Shown here: in pieces, positions 45,846 to 55,904 of the stretch
Numbering within the stretch: position 1 is the first letter of the stretch
How the letters are laid out: the number at the start of each line of letters is the position of its first letter
Assembly: GCA_963782965.1 (NCBI GenBank)
Contig: CAWALV010000006.1
Location: 434,001 to 498,000, forward strand
Direction: 5' to 3'
Length of the DNA: 64,000 bases
Source: CAWALV01 sp963782965
Lineage (GTDB): Bacteria; Actinomycetota; Actinomycetes; Acidothermales; Acidothermaceae
Notes under the pieces: model-generated
What the model was told of the DNA's origin: nothing
The model's input: the letters and a program-made list of their open reading frames with translations, nothing else
The model's database searches: none
Position numbers and translations under genes: made by a program

Positions 45846-46855
45846 GAGTCGTCGTCGTCGGTGCCACGGGAAACCTCGGGATGGCGTTGCTCAGGCGGCT
45901 GAAGGACGAGCCGAGTGTCGAGCAGGTTGTCGGTGTCGCGCGGCGGCCGCCAGGTAACGATGACCCGGCGGAGATTGGGTTCGGCGGCAAGGTGAGCTGG
46001 GTGGCCGCCGACGTCCGGACCGACGAGGTCGACACGGCGTTCGAAGGTGCGGACGCCGTGGTCAACCTGGCCTGGCAAATCCAGCCTGCTCGGCGCCAGC
46101 GCGGGCAGATGCATCTGACCAACGTGCACGGCAGCCGGCGGGTGATCGACCTCGCGCTGTCGGCGGGCGCGTCGGTGTTCGTGCATGCGTCGTCGGTGGG
46201 TGTCTACGCGCCGGGCCCGAAGGACCGCCGGGTCGACGAGAGTTGGCCGCACACCGGCGTTGCGACGTCGTCCTACTCGCGTGACAAGGCGACTGTCGAA
46301 GCGATGCTCGACCGGTTGGAGGGCGCGCATCCGACGATGCGGGTGGTTCGCATGCGCCCGGGGCTGATCTTTCGTCGAGACGCCGGCCGCGAAATCGCAC
46401 GCTACTTTCTCGGGCCGCTCGTGCCGCGCTCGATGGTGCGCCCGCGCTACATCCCGGCGGTGCCGCTGCCGGCGCAGCTTCGCTTCCAAGCGGTCCACGC
46501 CGACGACGTCGCCGCCGCATTCGTGGCCGCGCTCACCCGCGACGTCCGCGGAGCCTTCAACCTCGCGGCCGAGCCGGTGCTGGACGCCGCGCGGCTGGCG
46601 CAGCTGTTTCATGCCCGGCCGGTACCCGCGCCGCTTCCGCTCGTGCGAACCCTTGCCAGCCTCAGCTACCGACTCGGACTGCAACCGACCGACGCCGGGT
46701 GGGTCGACCTCGGGGCGGCCGTGCCACTCATGGACACGACCCGGGCGCGCGAGCAGCTCGACTGGCAACCGCGGATGTCGGCCGACGCGGCGCTGCTCGA
46801 CCTCACCGAGGGCATCCGCGATCGCGCCGCGGGCGCAACGCCGGTGCTTCGCTAG
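45842..46855 (+). CDS. NAD-dependent epimerase/dehydratase family protein
   Basis: 337 residues from ATG 45842. Rossmann motif GATGNLGMA; catalytic S/Y-x3-K set in HASSVGVYAPGP and SSYSRDKA (Tyr, Lys). The extended SDR fold continues with RPGLIFRRDAGREI and a C-terminal substrate domain. Coupled to the alcohol dehydrogenase gene; the substrate may be a sugar nucleotide or an aliphatic compound. Confidence 0.88.
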   Translation: MRVVVVGATGNLGMALLRRLKDEPSVEQVVGVARRPPGNDDPAEIGFGGKVSWVAADVRTDEVDTAFEGADAVVNLAWQIQPARRQRGQMHLTNVHGSRRVIDLALSAGASVFVHASSVGVYAPGPKDRRVDESWPHTGVATSSYSRDKATVEAMLDRLEGAHPTMRVVRMRPGLIFRRDAGREIARYFLGPLVPRSMVRPRYIPAVPLPAQLRFQAVHADDVAAAFVAALTRDVRGAFNLAAEPVLDAARLAQLFHARPVPAPLPLVRTLASLSYRLGLQPTDAGWVDLGAAVPLMDTTRAREQLDWQPRMSADAALLDLTEGIRDRAAGATPVLR

Positions 46856-46904
46856 CGAGAGCTGGGCGGGCACCTCCGGGCGACCGGCTGGTTAGTCTGC
46901 GGGC

Positions 46905-47447
46905 ATGCCCAAGCCCGAACGGCGACCCGCCGGCGCGTTGCGCGGCAAGATCGTGACCTGGGCTGTAGTGGCGTTGCTCGTGCTCGGGTTCATCGCCGGC
47001 CTGGTGACGGGTCTGCAGGCGACGCAGGTCGTCTACGTCGGGTCGGTCCACCTCTGGCTCGGGTCGATTCTCGCGTTCGCAGCGACTTTCGGGTTCGGCA
47101 CGTTCGCCGGCTGGGGTCTGCGCACCCGTGAGGCTGCTGTGTTCCCCGGTTTCGGTTGGCTCCTCGGCGTGCTGGCGCTCATCCTGCTGCCGTCTCGGGG
47201 CGGCGACATCCTGGTGCCCGGGTCAGGCGGGGAGGTCTACGGCTTCCTCGCGGCCGGGCTCGTCGGCGTAATTCTTGCCGTGCTCGCGGCGTGGTGGCTG
47301 TTGCGCCCGCGGCGCATCGCGCCGCCGACCGGCACGGACGACCGGGAGAGCCCCGCCACCGCCACCGCCGCCACCGACACCACCGACACCGCCGACACTG
47401 CCGCCCGCCCCGCCGATGCTTCACCCCCGCGCCAAGACGGCCGATGA
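46905..47447 (+). CDS. DUF6113 membrane protein
   Basis: 180 residues from ATG 46905. Four hydrophobic segments (about 15-37, 45-63, 78-95, 107-130) then an acidic Thr/Ala/Asp-rich tail (TATAATDTTDTADTAARPAD). Matches actinobacterial DUF6113 proteins, which commonly lie beside mshB. Function unknown. Followed by the chemosensory cluster. Confidence 0.75.
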   Translation: MPKPERRPAGALRGKIVTWAVVALLVLGFIAGLVTGLQATQVVYVGSVHLWLGSILAFAATFGFGTFAGWGLRTREAAVFPGFGWLLGVLALILLPSRGGDILVPGSGGEVYGFLAAGLVGVILAVLAAWWLLRPRRIAPPTGTDDRESPATATAATDTTDTADTAARPADASPPRQDGR

Positions 47448-47523
47448 GGTGGGGAAGGTCGTTGGGTGGCGATCCTGACAATCCTGACCCCGGCAGAGCG
47501 AGGGCGTCGAGCCTGGAGGTGGC

Positions 47524-48066
47524 GTGCAGACCAGTGCCCAAAGCGTTGGCGGGACGGCGGAGGCGGGCGTCGCGACGCCGGGTGACCGCGCGGACGAGCG
47601 ACCCGGAACCGAGGACGCCGGCTATGTCTTGATGCGGCTCGGTGGGGGACGGTACGCAGTCGGCATGTCGGCTGTCGCCGAGGTCGGTCGGTTGCCTCAC
47701 CTCACGCGCGTCCCGGGGACCCCGCCGTGGCTTTCCGGCGTGGCCAACTGGCGTGGTCGCATTCTCGCCGTCGTCGACATCCGGCCGCTGCTCGGCGCTC
47801 CGGCGACGCCCACCGGATCACTGGGACGCCTCGTGGTGCTCGCCGACAACAACGTCACGGTCGGCTTCATGACCGAAGGTGTGCAAGGCGTCATCAACTG
47901 CGAGGGCGATCGGCTGGATCCGCCTCCGATGACCCTCGAGGGTGAGGCTGCGGTTCTCCTGCTCGGCCAGTTCGCGCAGCCAACCGGGCCGGTCGCCGTC
48001 CTCAACCCGCGAGCCGTCCTGAACCTGCGGATGCGGCTCCCGTCGCCCCGACGCGTGTTGACCTGA
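47524..48066 (+). CDS. cheW: CheW-type chemosensory adaptor
   Basis: 180 residues from GTG 47524, with GGAGGT upstream. After a 35-residue acidic leader comes a CheW domain: YAVGMSAVAEVGRLPHLTRVPGTPPWLSGVANWRGRILAVVDIRPLLG. It should link the methyl-accepting protein to CheA. First gene of the four-gene cluster. Confidence 0.93.
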   Translation: MQTSAQSVGGTAEAGVATPGDRADERPGTEDAGYVLMRLGGGRYAVGMSAVAEVGRLPHLTRVPGTPPWLSGVANWRGRILAVVDIRPLLGAPATPTGSLGRLVVLADNNVTVGFMTEGVQGVINCEGDRLDPPPMTLEGEAAVLLLGQFAQPTGPVAVLNPRAVLNLRMRLPSPRRVLT

Positions 48067-48195
48067 CCGGTTAGGCCGGCCGGGCGAATTGCCGGTGAGG
48101 CGGACCTTCAGAAGCCGGCGTCGTCGCCCGATGGGTTCACCAGGCGCTCGCGGCGGACGTCGGGGCCTCGATGTACCCGCATGTGTGGAGGACTG

Positions 48196-49866
48196 GTGGA
48201 CGTCTTCAAACGACTGCAGCAGGTTGGTGCGGCGTGCATCTGGCTCATCTTGGCGCTCGCTTTCGGTGGCGCGCTCGGTTTGGGCAGCCAGCTCAACGAG
48301 ACCGTCTCGGTCAGCTCGGGCAAGCTGCTCGCCTCGCTCGGGGTGGTTGCGCTGGGTGCCCTCGCGGTCAGCGTCACCGCGTTGGCCGACAGCGCCAATC
48401 CGGTCGTCGGGCCCAACGGTCCGGTTGCCGAGATCGGTCGCCTTGTCTATCTCGGTGGAGTGACCGGCGCGATGATCGTCGGGCACGGCCTGGAGAGCCC
48501 CCTGTGGGTGTTGCTCGTGCCCCTCTTGCTCACCATTTCGTTCTCCGACGCGCAGTGGAAGGCGTTGACGTACGGCATCGTGGCCAGCGGCGTCACCTTG
48601 GTGGCGGGCATCGTGACCCACGACGCGGGTCGTGACACGGCCATGGGGATGCTCCTCGTCTTGCCGGCCCTGCCGTTGACGGCGTGGTTCACCGGCTCGC
48701 TGGCCGGCTCGGTGTCGCGACTGCGCATCGAAGCCGAGGCCGAACGCGAGCACCAGCGAGACGAGCTCGACCGGCTGCGCGAGGAGCTCGTTCAGGCGTC
48801 GCAAGTGGAACGTGAAGGGCTCCAGGACGAGTTGCGCCGCGAACGCGCCGAGCTCAAGGTCAAGGTAGACCGCTTGTCGGAGGCGCTTGCCAACGCCGCG
48901 CGTGGTGACCTCGCGGGGTACCAGGAAGTCACCATCGGAACGGCATCGGGCGGGCAGGACGACGAGGCGTTGGTGGCACTGCAAGGCGCGTTCAACAACA
49001 CGCTCGGCAGTCTGCGGTTGCTCGTCGAACAGATCCGGGCGAGCGGCGAAAGCATCTCGGCGTCCGCAGGAGAACTGCTCGCGACGGCCGAGGAGCACGC
49101 GGCCTCGGCGACCCAGCAATCCTCGGCAGTGGCCGAGACGACGAGCACGATCGAGGAACTGGCGGCGACCGCGGCACAGATCGCAGAAACCGCCGAAGCA
49201 GTCGCGCGCTACGCGGCGGAGACGCTGCGGTTCGCCGAAGAGGGTCGCGAGGCGGTGGCGGCGTCCGTGTGCGCGATGGACACCATCGCGGCGCGCGTCG
49301 ACTCGATCGCCAGCCGCGCCCTGTCTCTGGGCGAGAAGTCGCAGGAGATCGGGCGCATCCTCGAAGTGATCGACGACCTCGCCGACCAGACGAACCTGCT
49401 CGCGCTCAACGCGGCCATCGAGGCCGCCCGGGCCGGGGAGCACGGTCGCGGCTTCGCCGTCGTGGCGTCCGAAGTGCGCAAGCTCGCGGAACGCTCGCAG
49501 GAATCCGCGGCCAAGATCCAGGGGATCGTCAGCGAGATTCAGGCGGAGACGAACGCCACCATCATCGCCACCGAAGAAGGCGCGAAGGAGGTGCACTCCG
49601 GTACCGAACTTGCCCGCGGTGTCGTGGACGCACTCGAGCGCATCTCCGGCATGGTCGACGAAACAACCACTGCTGCAAAAGAAATCTCGATCGCGACCCA
49701 GCAGCAACGATCGGCGTCGGATCAGGTCGTGACCGCGATGATGCAGGTCTCCGACGTTTCTCGCCAGTACGTCGTCGGGTCGAAGCAGGCAGCAGCGTCA
49801 GCTGCGCAGCTCAACGTCCTCGCCGCCGAACTGCGCGCGTCCATCGCGCAGTTCCGGGTCTCGTGA
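48196..49866 (+). CDS. Methyl-accepting chemotaxis protein
   Basis: 556 residues from GTG 48196 (GGAGGA upstream; an in-frame ATG at 48181 lacks one). The N-terminus has about six membrane helices (up to about 180) with no large extracellular sensor domain, then a coiled coil and the signalling hairpin [38 protein letters not shown]. It resembles a membrane-stress or energy-state receptor. Whether it is methylated is unclear, as no cheR/cheB is seen here. Confidence 0.9.
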   Translation: MDVFKRLQQVGAACIWLILALAFGGALGLGSQLNETVSVSSGKLLASLGVVALGALAVSVTALADSANPVVGPNGPVAEIGRLVYLGGVTGAMIVGHGLESPLWVLLVPLLLTISFSDAQWKALTYGIVASGVTLVAGIVTHDAGRDTAMGMLLVLPALPLTAWFTGSLAGSVSRLRIEAEAEREHQRDELDRLREELVQASQVEREGLQDELRRERAELKVKVDRLSEALANAARGDLAGYQEVTIGTASGGQDDEALVALQGAFNNTLGSLRLLVEQIRASGESISASAGELLATAEEHAASATQQSSAVAETTSTIEELAATAAQIAETAEAVARYAAETLRFAEEGREAVAASVCAMDTIAARVDSIASRALSLGEKSQEIGRILEVIDDLADQTNLLALNAAIEAARAGEHGRGFAVVASEVRKLAERSQESAAKIQGIVSEIQAETNATIIATEEGAKEVHSGTELARGVVDALERISGMVDETTTAAKEISIATQQQRSASDQVVTAMMQVSDVSRQYVVGSKQAAASAAQLNVLAAELRASIAQFRVS

Positions 49867-49884
49867 CGTACGAAGGCCGATCTG

Positions 49885-52287
49885 GTGGGGAACTGGTCTG
49901 AAGACCCGGAACTCCTCGCGACCTTCCGCGCCGAGGTCGAGGAGCGGCTCGCGTCGTTGAGTTCTGGGTTGCTTCAGCTGGAGGGCGGCGCTTCACGTCA
50001 GCTCATCGCGAAGCTCTTCCGCGACGCTCACACGGTCAAGGGCTCGGCCCGCATGATGGGCCTGCAGACCGTGCTCGAGACTGCACACGCCGCCGAGGAC
50101 CTCCTCGGTGCGCTGCGTGACGGCCGCTTCCAGGTGCGCACCGAACTCGTCGATCTGCTGCTGGCGACGGTCGACGGCATCAGCCGGTCGATCCCGGGCA
50201 CCCCGGCCCCGGTCGGCGAGGACCACCTGCACAAGCTCATCGCCGCGTTGCGCTCCGCCTTGAACGGCGACGAGAACATCGTGATCCCGCGGGTGTCCGA
50301 GCCCACGCCGGCTCCGGCAGGTGCGGCGGCTCCGGCAGGTGTGGCGGCTTCAGAGGGTGCGGCAGCTCCGGTGATTCCGCCGCCGCCGGGCAAGGGCACG
50401 CCGGTGACCGTGCCGGCGCCGCCGCCGGGCAAGGGCACGCCCGTCACCGCGCAGGCGCCGGCCGGTTCGGACGCGTCGAGCGTGATCGGCGCGATCGTGC
50501 CGCCGGCCTCGATGAACATCCCGGTCCCGGTGGGTGTCGACCGGGCGGTCGACCGCGGCGTCGACAGCGTCCGGGTGACCTCGCAGCGCGTATACGACCT
50601 ACTCGACGTCGTCGGTGAGGCCGAACTCGACGCGCGCCGGGTCGAGCAGCACGCCACCGAGGTCGTGGGACTGGTCGCGGAGCAGTACCGGTGGCTGCGC
50701 AGCTTGCGGGACGCCGCCTCGGCGAGCCGCTTGATCTTGCCCGAAGACGTGGAGTTGGCGCTGCACCGCATGGTGTCGGGTGGCGACCAGCTGCAGGCGG
50801 CCGGTCACCAGTTGCGCGAACTCGTCGAGGACGCACGCGGTCGGCTTGCCGAAGTGCGGGACGGCGCGATGGGGCTCGCCATGGTGCCGGTGCGCCGCGT
50901 GGTCGCCGCGTTCCCGCGGCTCGTGCGCGATGTCGCGAGTTCGACTGGCAAGGACGTCGGCCTGACCCTCCTCGGCGAGGACGTCGAGTTGGACAAGAAG
51001 GTTCTGGACGGCGTCGCCGACGCGCTCAAGCACCTCGTCATCAACGCGGTCGACCACGGTTGCGAGACGCCCGAGGAGCGGATCGCTGTCGGCAAGGCGC
51101 CACGTGCCACGGTGACGTTGTCGGCCAAGTCAGCGGGTGGCACGGTCGTTCTCGAGGTCTCCGACGACGGCAAGGGCATCGACGAGGACCGCGTGCGAGC
51201 AGCGGCGATCGAACGTGGCCTGCTGCCCGCCGGGAGCATCGTGTCGGGGTCGCCGCTGCTGCAGTTGCTGTTCGTTCCCGCTTTCTCCACGGTTCCCTCG
51301 GTGACGTCGACGTCTGGGCGAGGGGTTGGGCTGGACGTCGTCCGGACCGCCGTCGATGACCTCGGCGGAGCGATCGACATCGACAGCGACCTCGGGCGAG
51401 GTACCCGGTTCACGCTGACCCTGCCGGTCACGCTGGGCGTGTTGCGCTGCTTGATCGCCCGGGTCGGTGACGAGCGCTACGCGGTGCCGGTGCCGGGAGT
51501 GATCGAGTCACTGAGCCTGCGTGACGTGCCCGTCGACAACCTGGCCGGCGTGCCCGTGGTGTTGCGGCACGGCGTCTCGGTGCCGTTGCTGGACCTCGGC
51601 TCGGCGCTGGGGGTCGACGGGCCGCGAGACCCCCGGGCGGCCCTCGTCGTCCGGCGGGGTGGCGCGAGTGATTTGGTCGCGTGGTCGGTCGACCGGCTCG
51701 AAGGCGAGCTGGAGCTCGTGGTCAAGGACCTCGGTTCGTTCGTCGGGCGGCTGCCGCTCGTGACGGGCGCCACGATCGACGGCGACGGCAGCGTCATCTG
51801 CCTCATCGACCTGCGCGAGATTTCGGCCCGCACCGGATCGAGCGCGGTCGCCGATCCCAGCATGATCGCTGTACCCGGCTCGGGTGTCGTCGAGTCGGAG
51901 CCGGTGCGGATGGGCCGGCGGCCGCGAGTCATGGTCGTCGAGGACTCGGTCGGGGTTCGCGAGCTGGAGCGGGTGATCTTGGAAAGCGCCGGCTATGAGG
52001 TGGTGACCGCCGTGGACGGTGTCGACGGGATCGCGCGGTTGCGCACCGACCCGGCCGACCTCGTCGTCTCCGACGTCGAGATGCCGGGAATGGACGGCTT
52101 CACGCTGACCCGAACGATCCGCCGAACGCGCGGCTGGGAGCACGTGCCAGTCGTGATCATGACCTCGCGAGGGGACGAGGGCGACCGGCAGGCGGGCATG
52201 GAAGCAGGGGCGAGCGCGTACCTGCTGAAGAGCGACTTCGACCAGACGGAACTCGTGGACACCGTCCGGCGGCTGATCGGCCGCTAG
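49885..52287 (+). CDS. cheA: Chemotaxis histidine kinase CheA with C-terminal receiver
   Basis: 800 residues from GTG 49885. Order: HPt domain with H49 (FRDAHTVKGSARM), a Pro/Gly/Ala-rich linker (about 130-220), dimerisation, HATPase (KHLVINAVDHGCETPEER; EVSDDGKGID; TSTSGRGVGLDVVRTAVDD), CheW-like domain (about 505-640) and a receiver (about 670-800; VVSDVEMPGMDG). A hybrid CheA of the FrzE/PilL style. The N-terminal kinase part looks complete. Confidence 0.94.
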   Translation: MGNWSEDPELLATFRAEVEERLASLSSGLLQLEGGASRQLIAKLFRDAHTVKGSARMMGLQTVLETAHAAEDLLGALRDGRFQVRTELVDLLLATVDGISRSIPGTPAPVGEDHLHKLIAALRSALNGDENIVIPRVSEPTPAPAGAAAPAGVAASEGAAAPVIPPPPGKGTPVTVPAPPPGKGTPVTAQAPAGSDASSVIGAIVPPASMNIPVPVGVDRAVDRGVDSVRVTSQRVYDLLDVVGEAELDARRVEQHATEVVGLVAEQYRWLRSLRDAASASRLILPEDVELALHRMVSGGDQLQAAGHQLRELVEDARGRLAEVRDGAMGLAMVPVRRVVAAFPRLVRDVASSTGKDVGLTLLGEDVELDKKVLDGVADALKHLVINAVDHGCETPEERIAVGKAPRATVTLSAKSAGGTVVLEVSDDGKGIDEDRVRAAAIERGLLPAGSIVSGSPLLQLLFVPAFSTVPSVTSTSGRGVGLDVVRTAVDDLGGAIDIDSDLGRGTRFTLTLPVTLGVLRCLIARVGDERYAVPVPGVIESLSLRDVPVDNLAGVPVVLRHGVSVPLLDLGSALGVDGPRDPRAALVVRRGGASDLVAWSVDRLEGELELVVKDLGSFVGRLPLVTGATIDGDGSVICLIDLREISARTGSSAVADPSMIAVPGSGVVESEPVRMGRRPRVMVVEDSVGVRELERVILESAGYEVVTAVDGVDGIARLRTDPADLVVSDVEMPGMDGFTLTRTIRRTRGWEHVPVVIMTSRGDEGDRQAGMEAGASAYLLKSDFDQTELVDTVRRLIGR

Positions 52288-52413
52288 GCCGAGTGCCGGG
52301 CGAACTTTGGCCGGGCCAAAGGTACGGTTTCACCCCCGATCGGCCGATGAAATCCACGACGCTCTACCGGGCGCGCCGAACCGTTCCACCGTTCCTAGGG
52401 GAGGAACTGCTCC

Positions 52414-53376
52414 ATGCCGACCGTTGTCATCGCCGACGACAGCCCCACCCTGCGCCGGATCGTCTCCAACGTGCTCACCCGTGAGGGCTTCGAGGTGATT
52501 ACTGCGGAGGATGGGGTGGAGGCCGTGCAGGCGGTGTTCCGAAGCCGGCCGGACGCCGTGGTGCTCGACGTCCAGATGCCGCGCGTGTCCGGATACGTCG
52601 CCGCGCGGTTGCTCAAGGACGACTGGCAGACCTCGGACATCCCGGTCGTGTTGCTGACCTCGTTGGACGCCGCGAGTGACCGCTACTGGGGTGCGCAGGC
52701 GGGTGCCGACAACTACCTGACGAAAGACTTCGAGGCGCCAGAACTGGTGACGGCGGTCACCGAGGCGATGGCCGCCGCCGATGCGGCACGCGGTGGTCGT
52801 CCGGCGCTTCGACCCGACCCGCTCGAACTCGACTCGGACGACGTGCTGTCGCGAGTATGCGACCTGCTCGACCGCAAGCTGTTCGAGACGTCGGTTGCCG
52901 CCGAGGTGACCTCGATCTCGTCGACCGCGCACGGCTTCGAGGAGACCGTCGCGCAGGTGCTCGGCATCTTGCAGCGCTTCGTCGACAACGATCTCGCCGC
53001 CGTGTTGCTGACCGAAGAGCGGTCGGCCTACATCGCGGTGGCACGTGAGGCATCCCAGGCCCACTACTCCGAGTTCGTCACCGCGGCGGCCGACGCGCTC
53101 AATGGCGCGACCGGATCGTCGCTGACGCTCGCCGATCTCGACCTGCGGGTCGCCGACGCCGACGGCAACCTCGGCTCGGACGACGAGGGGCGGATGGCGA
53201 CGTTCTTGTCGATGCCGCTTCGCGGACACGGTGGTCGAGTGATCGGCGTGCTGGCTTTGTCGAGCGCGGCCAAGAACGCGTTCTCGGAGACCGCACTCGG
53301 CACGCTCAAGCTGGTCGAGGACCCTGCCGCGATCGTGATCGACAATGCGCGGCTTGCCGGTGCCCGGACGGGCTGA
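52414..53376 (+). CDS. Response regulator with receiver and GAF-like domain
   Basis: 320 residues from ATG 52414, with GGGGAGGAA upstream. Receiver at 1-120 with D8-D9, phospho-acceptor D52 (AVVLDVQMPRVSGY) and K in NYLTKDFEAPEL. The C-terminal half (about 145-320) has the GAF-like pattern FEETVAQVLGILQRFVDNDLAAVLL ... VIGVLALSS. No DNA-binding or enzymatic output domain is seen. Likely the target of CheA in the same cluster. Confidence 0.88.
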   Translation: MPTVVIADDSPTLRRIVSNVLTREGFEVITAEDGVEAVQAVFRSRPDAVVLDVQMPRVSGYVAARLLKDDWQTSDIPVVLLTSLDAASDRYWGAQAGADNYLTKDFEAPELVTAVTEAMAAADAARGGRPALRPDPLELDSDDVLSRVCDLLDRKLFETSVAAEVTSISSTAHGFEETVAQVLGILQRFVDNDLAAVLLTEERSAYIAVAREASQAHYSEFVTAAADALNGATGSSLTLADLDLRVADADGNLGSDDEGRMATFLSMPLRGHGGRVIGVLALSSAAKNAFSETALGTLKLVEDPAAIVIDNARLAGARTG

Positions 53377-53447
53377 CGCCGTCGCCGGTTTCACGCCGCG
53401 TTCGGCGGCTCGCAGTGGCGTGGTCGGCGCGGTTTAGGCTCGCGACC

Positions 53448-54029
53448 ATGGCCGCACAACCCGTGGACTCGTCGGAGACCCCCGACGAAGGCGGCGTGCC
53501 CGGCTCCGGGCTGGCTCCGGGTGCGGTCTCGATCCGCGACTTCCGCCGGGTCGCGGGCCGTTTCACGAGCGGCATCTGCATCGCGGCCACGGAGCATGAC
53601 GGCGTCGACTACGCGATGACCGTGAGCGCTTTCACCTCGGTATCGCTCGACCCGCTGTTGGTGCTCATCTGCGTGGAGAAGATCACCCGGTTCCACGAAG
53701 CGGTGTTGAGCAGCGGCGCCTGGACGCTTTCGGTGCTCCCCGAGGGCGCGGAAGACATCTCCCGCTGGTTCGCCGAGAAGGGCCGGCCTACCGCGCGCCA
53801 GTTCGCAGACTTCGCCCACCATCCCGGGCGGGTGACCGGCATGCCAGTGCTCGATGTCGCGATGGCTGTGATCGAGTGCCGTACCCGGGCGATCCATGAC
53901 GGCGGCGATCACGACATCGTGCTCGGGGATGTCGCCAGCGTCGACGCCGATCCCCGGGTGCGCCGGCCGCTGTTGTACTTCGAGGGCGGCTACCACCACA
54001 TCGGGCCGCCGGCGACAGGGACGCCCTAG
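53448..54029 (+). CDS. Flavin reductase family protein
   Basis: 193 residues from ATG 53448 (the frame is open to 53415). FMN-binding flavin reductase-like domain: FRRVAGRFTSGICIAATEHDGVDYAMTVSAFTSVSLDPLLVLICVEK, then HDIVLGDVASVDADPRVRRPLLYFEGGYH. Reduces flavin for a partner monooxygenase or acts alone as an oxidoreductase; no partner is adjacent. Confidence 0.9.
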   Translation: MAAQPVDSSETPDEGGVPGSGLAPGAVSIRDFRRVAGRFTSGICIAATEHDGVDYAMTVSAFTSVSLDPLLVLICVEKITRFHEAVLSSGAWTLSVLPEGAEDISRWFAEKGRPTARQFADFAHHPGRVTGMPVLDVAMAVIECRTRAIHDGGDHDIVLGDVASVDADPRVRRPLLYFEGGYHHIGPPATGTP

Positions 54030-54069
54030 GACACCGGGGCGGGGCGGGAGCAGGCCGTGAGAGCCGGCT

Positions 54070-54552
54070 CTACCGCCGTCCGGCCAAGAAGGCCCGGAGC
54101 ACGTCGACGACGAGGCGGTGGTCTTCCACCTGCGGTAGCCCGGAGACCGTGACCGTGCCGACGATCCCCACCCCGGTGACGTGGATCGGGAATCCTCCAC
54201 CGGCCGCCGCGTAGTCGTGCAGGGCGACCTCGCGCAGCTCTGCGATGGTGCGCCCCTCCTGCCGGCATCGCACGCTCATCGCCAACGAGCTGCAGCCGAA
54301 GCGCAAGACGGTGTTGACCTTGCGCCTGACCCACTCGTCGTTGTCGGGCGTCGTCCCTTCGAGGGCTGCGTGGAACAGCTGTTGCCCGCCACGTGTGACG
54401 TCGACCACGACGCCGGCCGATCGCCGGCGAGCCTCCTCGAGCACCGCGTTCCCGAGATCGAGCGCGTCGTCGTTGGTGAACCGGGTGAACCGCAGTTCGG
54501 CTTCCTCGGCAGCGATCGAGTCGAGGGACGGAAACCCGTCTGGCGTCGTCAT
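54070..54552 (-). CDS. UPF0303/heme-degrading-domain protein (HbpS-like)
   Basis: 160 residues. Landmarks FTNDDALDLGNAVLEEARRR, GVVVDVTRGGQQLFHAAL, GTTPDNDEWVRRKVNTVLRFG and AAGGGFPIHVTGVGIVGTVTVSGLPQVEDH match the UPF0303/GlcG-HbpS fold, some members of which bind or degrade haem. Exact substrate unknown. Start ATG at 54552, 4 bp from the next gene's stop. Confidence 0.82.
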   Translation of the reverse strand: MTTPDGFPSLDSIAAEEAELRFTRFTNDDALDLGNAVLEEARRRSAGVVVDVTRGGQQLFHAALEGTTPDNDEWVRRKVNTVLRFGCSSLAMSVRCRQEGRTIAELREVALHDYAAAGGGFPIHVTGVGIVGTVTVSGLPQVEDHRLVVDVLRAFLAGRR

Positions 54553-54556
54553 GGCG

Positions 54557-55534
54557 CTAGTTCACCATGGGCGGCTGGCGATAGACGTAGCGGTGGTGAA
54601 GGCGGAACCCGAGCGAGGCGTAGAGCGCCCGACCCGCATCGTTGTCCGCCAGCACCTCCAGACAGCACCGCTTCGCGCCGTGCCCTGCGCCCCACGCCGC
54701 GAGGGCCGCCATGATGGCCCGCCCGATGCCCCGCCGCCGCGCATGATCGGCGACTTCGACAGCCGATACGGTCATCCACTCGCCCTCGACGCTGGCGCGG
54801 CCGATGCCCAACGCGGGCGCCGCGGCCCCCGCGGCCCCCGCGGCCAAAGACTCCGACGCCGCCTCTCCGGCCGTCGCGAAGACCACCTGCTCCGGCCCGG
54901 TCAAGATCTGCGCGGCAATCGGCGGCGCACCCCCGCCCCGGAAGAGCGCGAGCCACGCCGCCGCCGGGGCGGCGCTCAGGTCGATCACGACGCCGCCTGC
55001 CGACGCCTGGCGCTCGAGAGTCGCCACGGTGGCGGTGCACACGCACGTGAGGTAGCTCGCAACCCACCCCCGGTACGCCAGCTCGCGGTCCAACGAGCTG
55101 CCGGTCACGACCCGGATGCGCGGCAAGAGTTGCTGCTCGCCGTACCACGCCGTGACGTGTTCGAGCGCGTCGTCGAGCGCGCAGCCGGGGCGGTCGAGCG
55201 GGCGGACCGAGTTGGCGCGGGCGGTGAAGCCGTCCGCAGCCCGCAGCCACCAGCCGCCGAGCCACGCGTCCTTGGCCGCCGGCCAGTCCCGAGCGGTGAC
55301 GCCCTCGAGGGCGCGAGCCGACCTCGGGCTCGGTCCCACGACACGGGCGGCCACCACGTCGGCCCGTGCCACCGCCACGATCACGCCGTCGCGGCGGCGC
55401 ACCCGCAAGTAGCCGTCGTCGGTTGACTCCAAATCGCCCACAACGTCGCTGCATGTGCCATCGTCAAGGCGCCGGCGCACGCTGACCCGAGAACCGATGT
55501 CCTCGGTTGTCGGGCCCGCGGTCACGCCGTGCAT
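54557..55534 (-). CDS. GNAT acetyltransferase, Cg3035/Rv0428c family
   Basis: 325 residues from the ATG at 55534 (the frame is open to 56086, antisense to the ferredoxin region). The N-terminal SH3-like part (IGSRVSVRRRLDDGTCSDVVGDL) and the central region WWLRAADGFTARANSV are characteristic of the Rv0428c group. The C-terminal GNAT core has VSAVEVADHARRRGIGRAIMAALAAWG and ADNDAGRALYASLGF. Substrate unknown. Divergent from the ferredoxin gene. Confidence 0.85.
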   Translation of the reverse strand: MHGVTAGPTTEDIGSRVSVRRRLDDGTCSDVVGDLESTDDGYLRVRRRDGVIVAVARADVVAARVVGPSPRSARALEGVTARDWPAAKDAWLGGWWLRAADGFTARANSVRPLDRPGCALDDALEHVTAWYGEQQLLPRIRVVTGSSLDRELAYRGWVASYLTCVCTATVATLERQASAGGVVIDLSAAPAAAWLALFRGGGAPPIAAQILTGPEQVVFATAGEAASESLAAGAAGAAAPALGIGRASVEGEWMTVSAVEVADHARRRGIGRAIMAALAAWGAGHGAKRCCLEVLADNDAGRALYASLGFRLHHRYVYRQPPMVN

Positions 55535-55575
55535 ACTAGGTGCCGTCGCGACCGGCTTGACCAGGAGGACTTCCC

Positions 55576-55902
55576 GTGACCTACGTGATCGCCCAGCCCT
55601 GCGTGGATCTGAAGGACAGGGCGTGCGTCGATGAGTGCCCGGTCGACTGCATCTACGAGGGCCAGCGGATGCTCTACATCCATCCCGACGAGTGCGTCGA
55701 CTGCGGTGCCTGCGAACCGGTCTGTCCGGTCGAGGCGATCTTCTACGAAGACGACGTGCCCGATCAGTGGAAGGACTACTACAAGGCGAACGTCGAGTTC
55801 TTCGAAGAGCTCGGTTCGCCGGGTGGTGCTTCGAAGACCGGCGTGATCGACCGCGACCACCCGCTGGTGGCTGCGCTGCCTCCGCAGGCCCAAGGCGACT
55901 GA
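55576..55902 (+). CDS. fdxA: 7Fe ferredoxin
   Basis: 108 residues from GTG 55576 with AGGAGGAC upstream. Two clusters: C-x7-C...C in CVDLKDRACVDECPVDC and C-x2-C-x2-C-x3-CP in CVDCGACEPVCPVEA, followed by the actinobacterial FdxA tail DQWKDYYKANVEFFEELGSPGGA. Carries electrons for oxidoreductases, possibly P450s. Directly upstream of dapC. Confidence 0.95.
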   Translation: MTYVIAQPCVDLKDRACVDECPVDCIYEGQRMLYIHPDECVDCGACEPVCPVEAIFYEDDVPDQWKDYYKANVEFFEELGSPGGASKTGVIDRDHPLVAALPPQAQGD

Positions 55903-55904
55903 CC

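Noticed and set aside
48181..48195. ATG 48181 as the start of the methyl-accepting protein
   Set aside because: GGAGGA lies within this stretch and fits as ribosome-binding site for the GTG at 48196.
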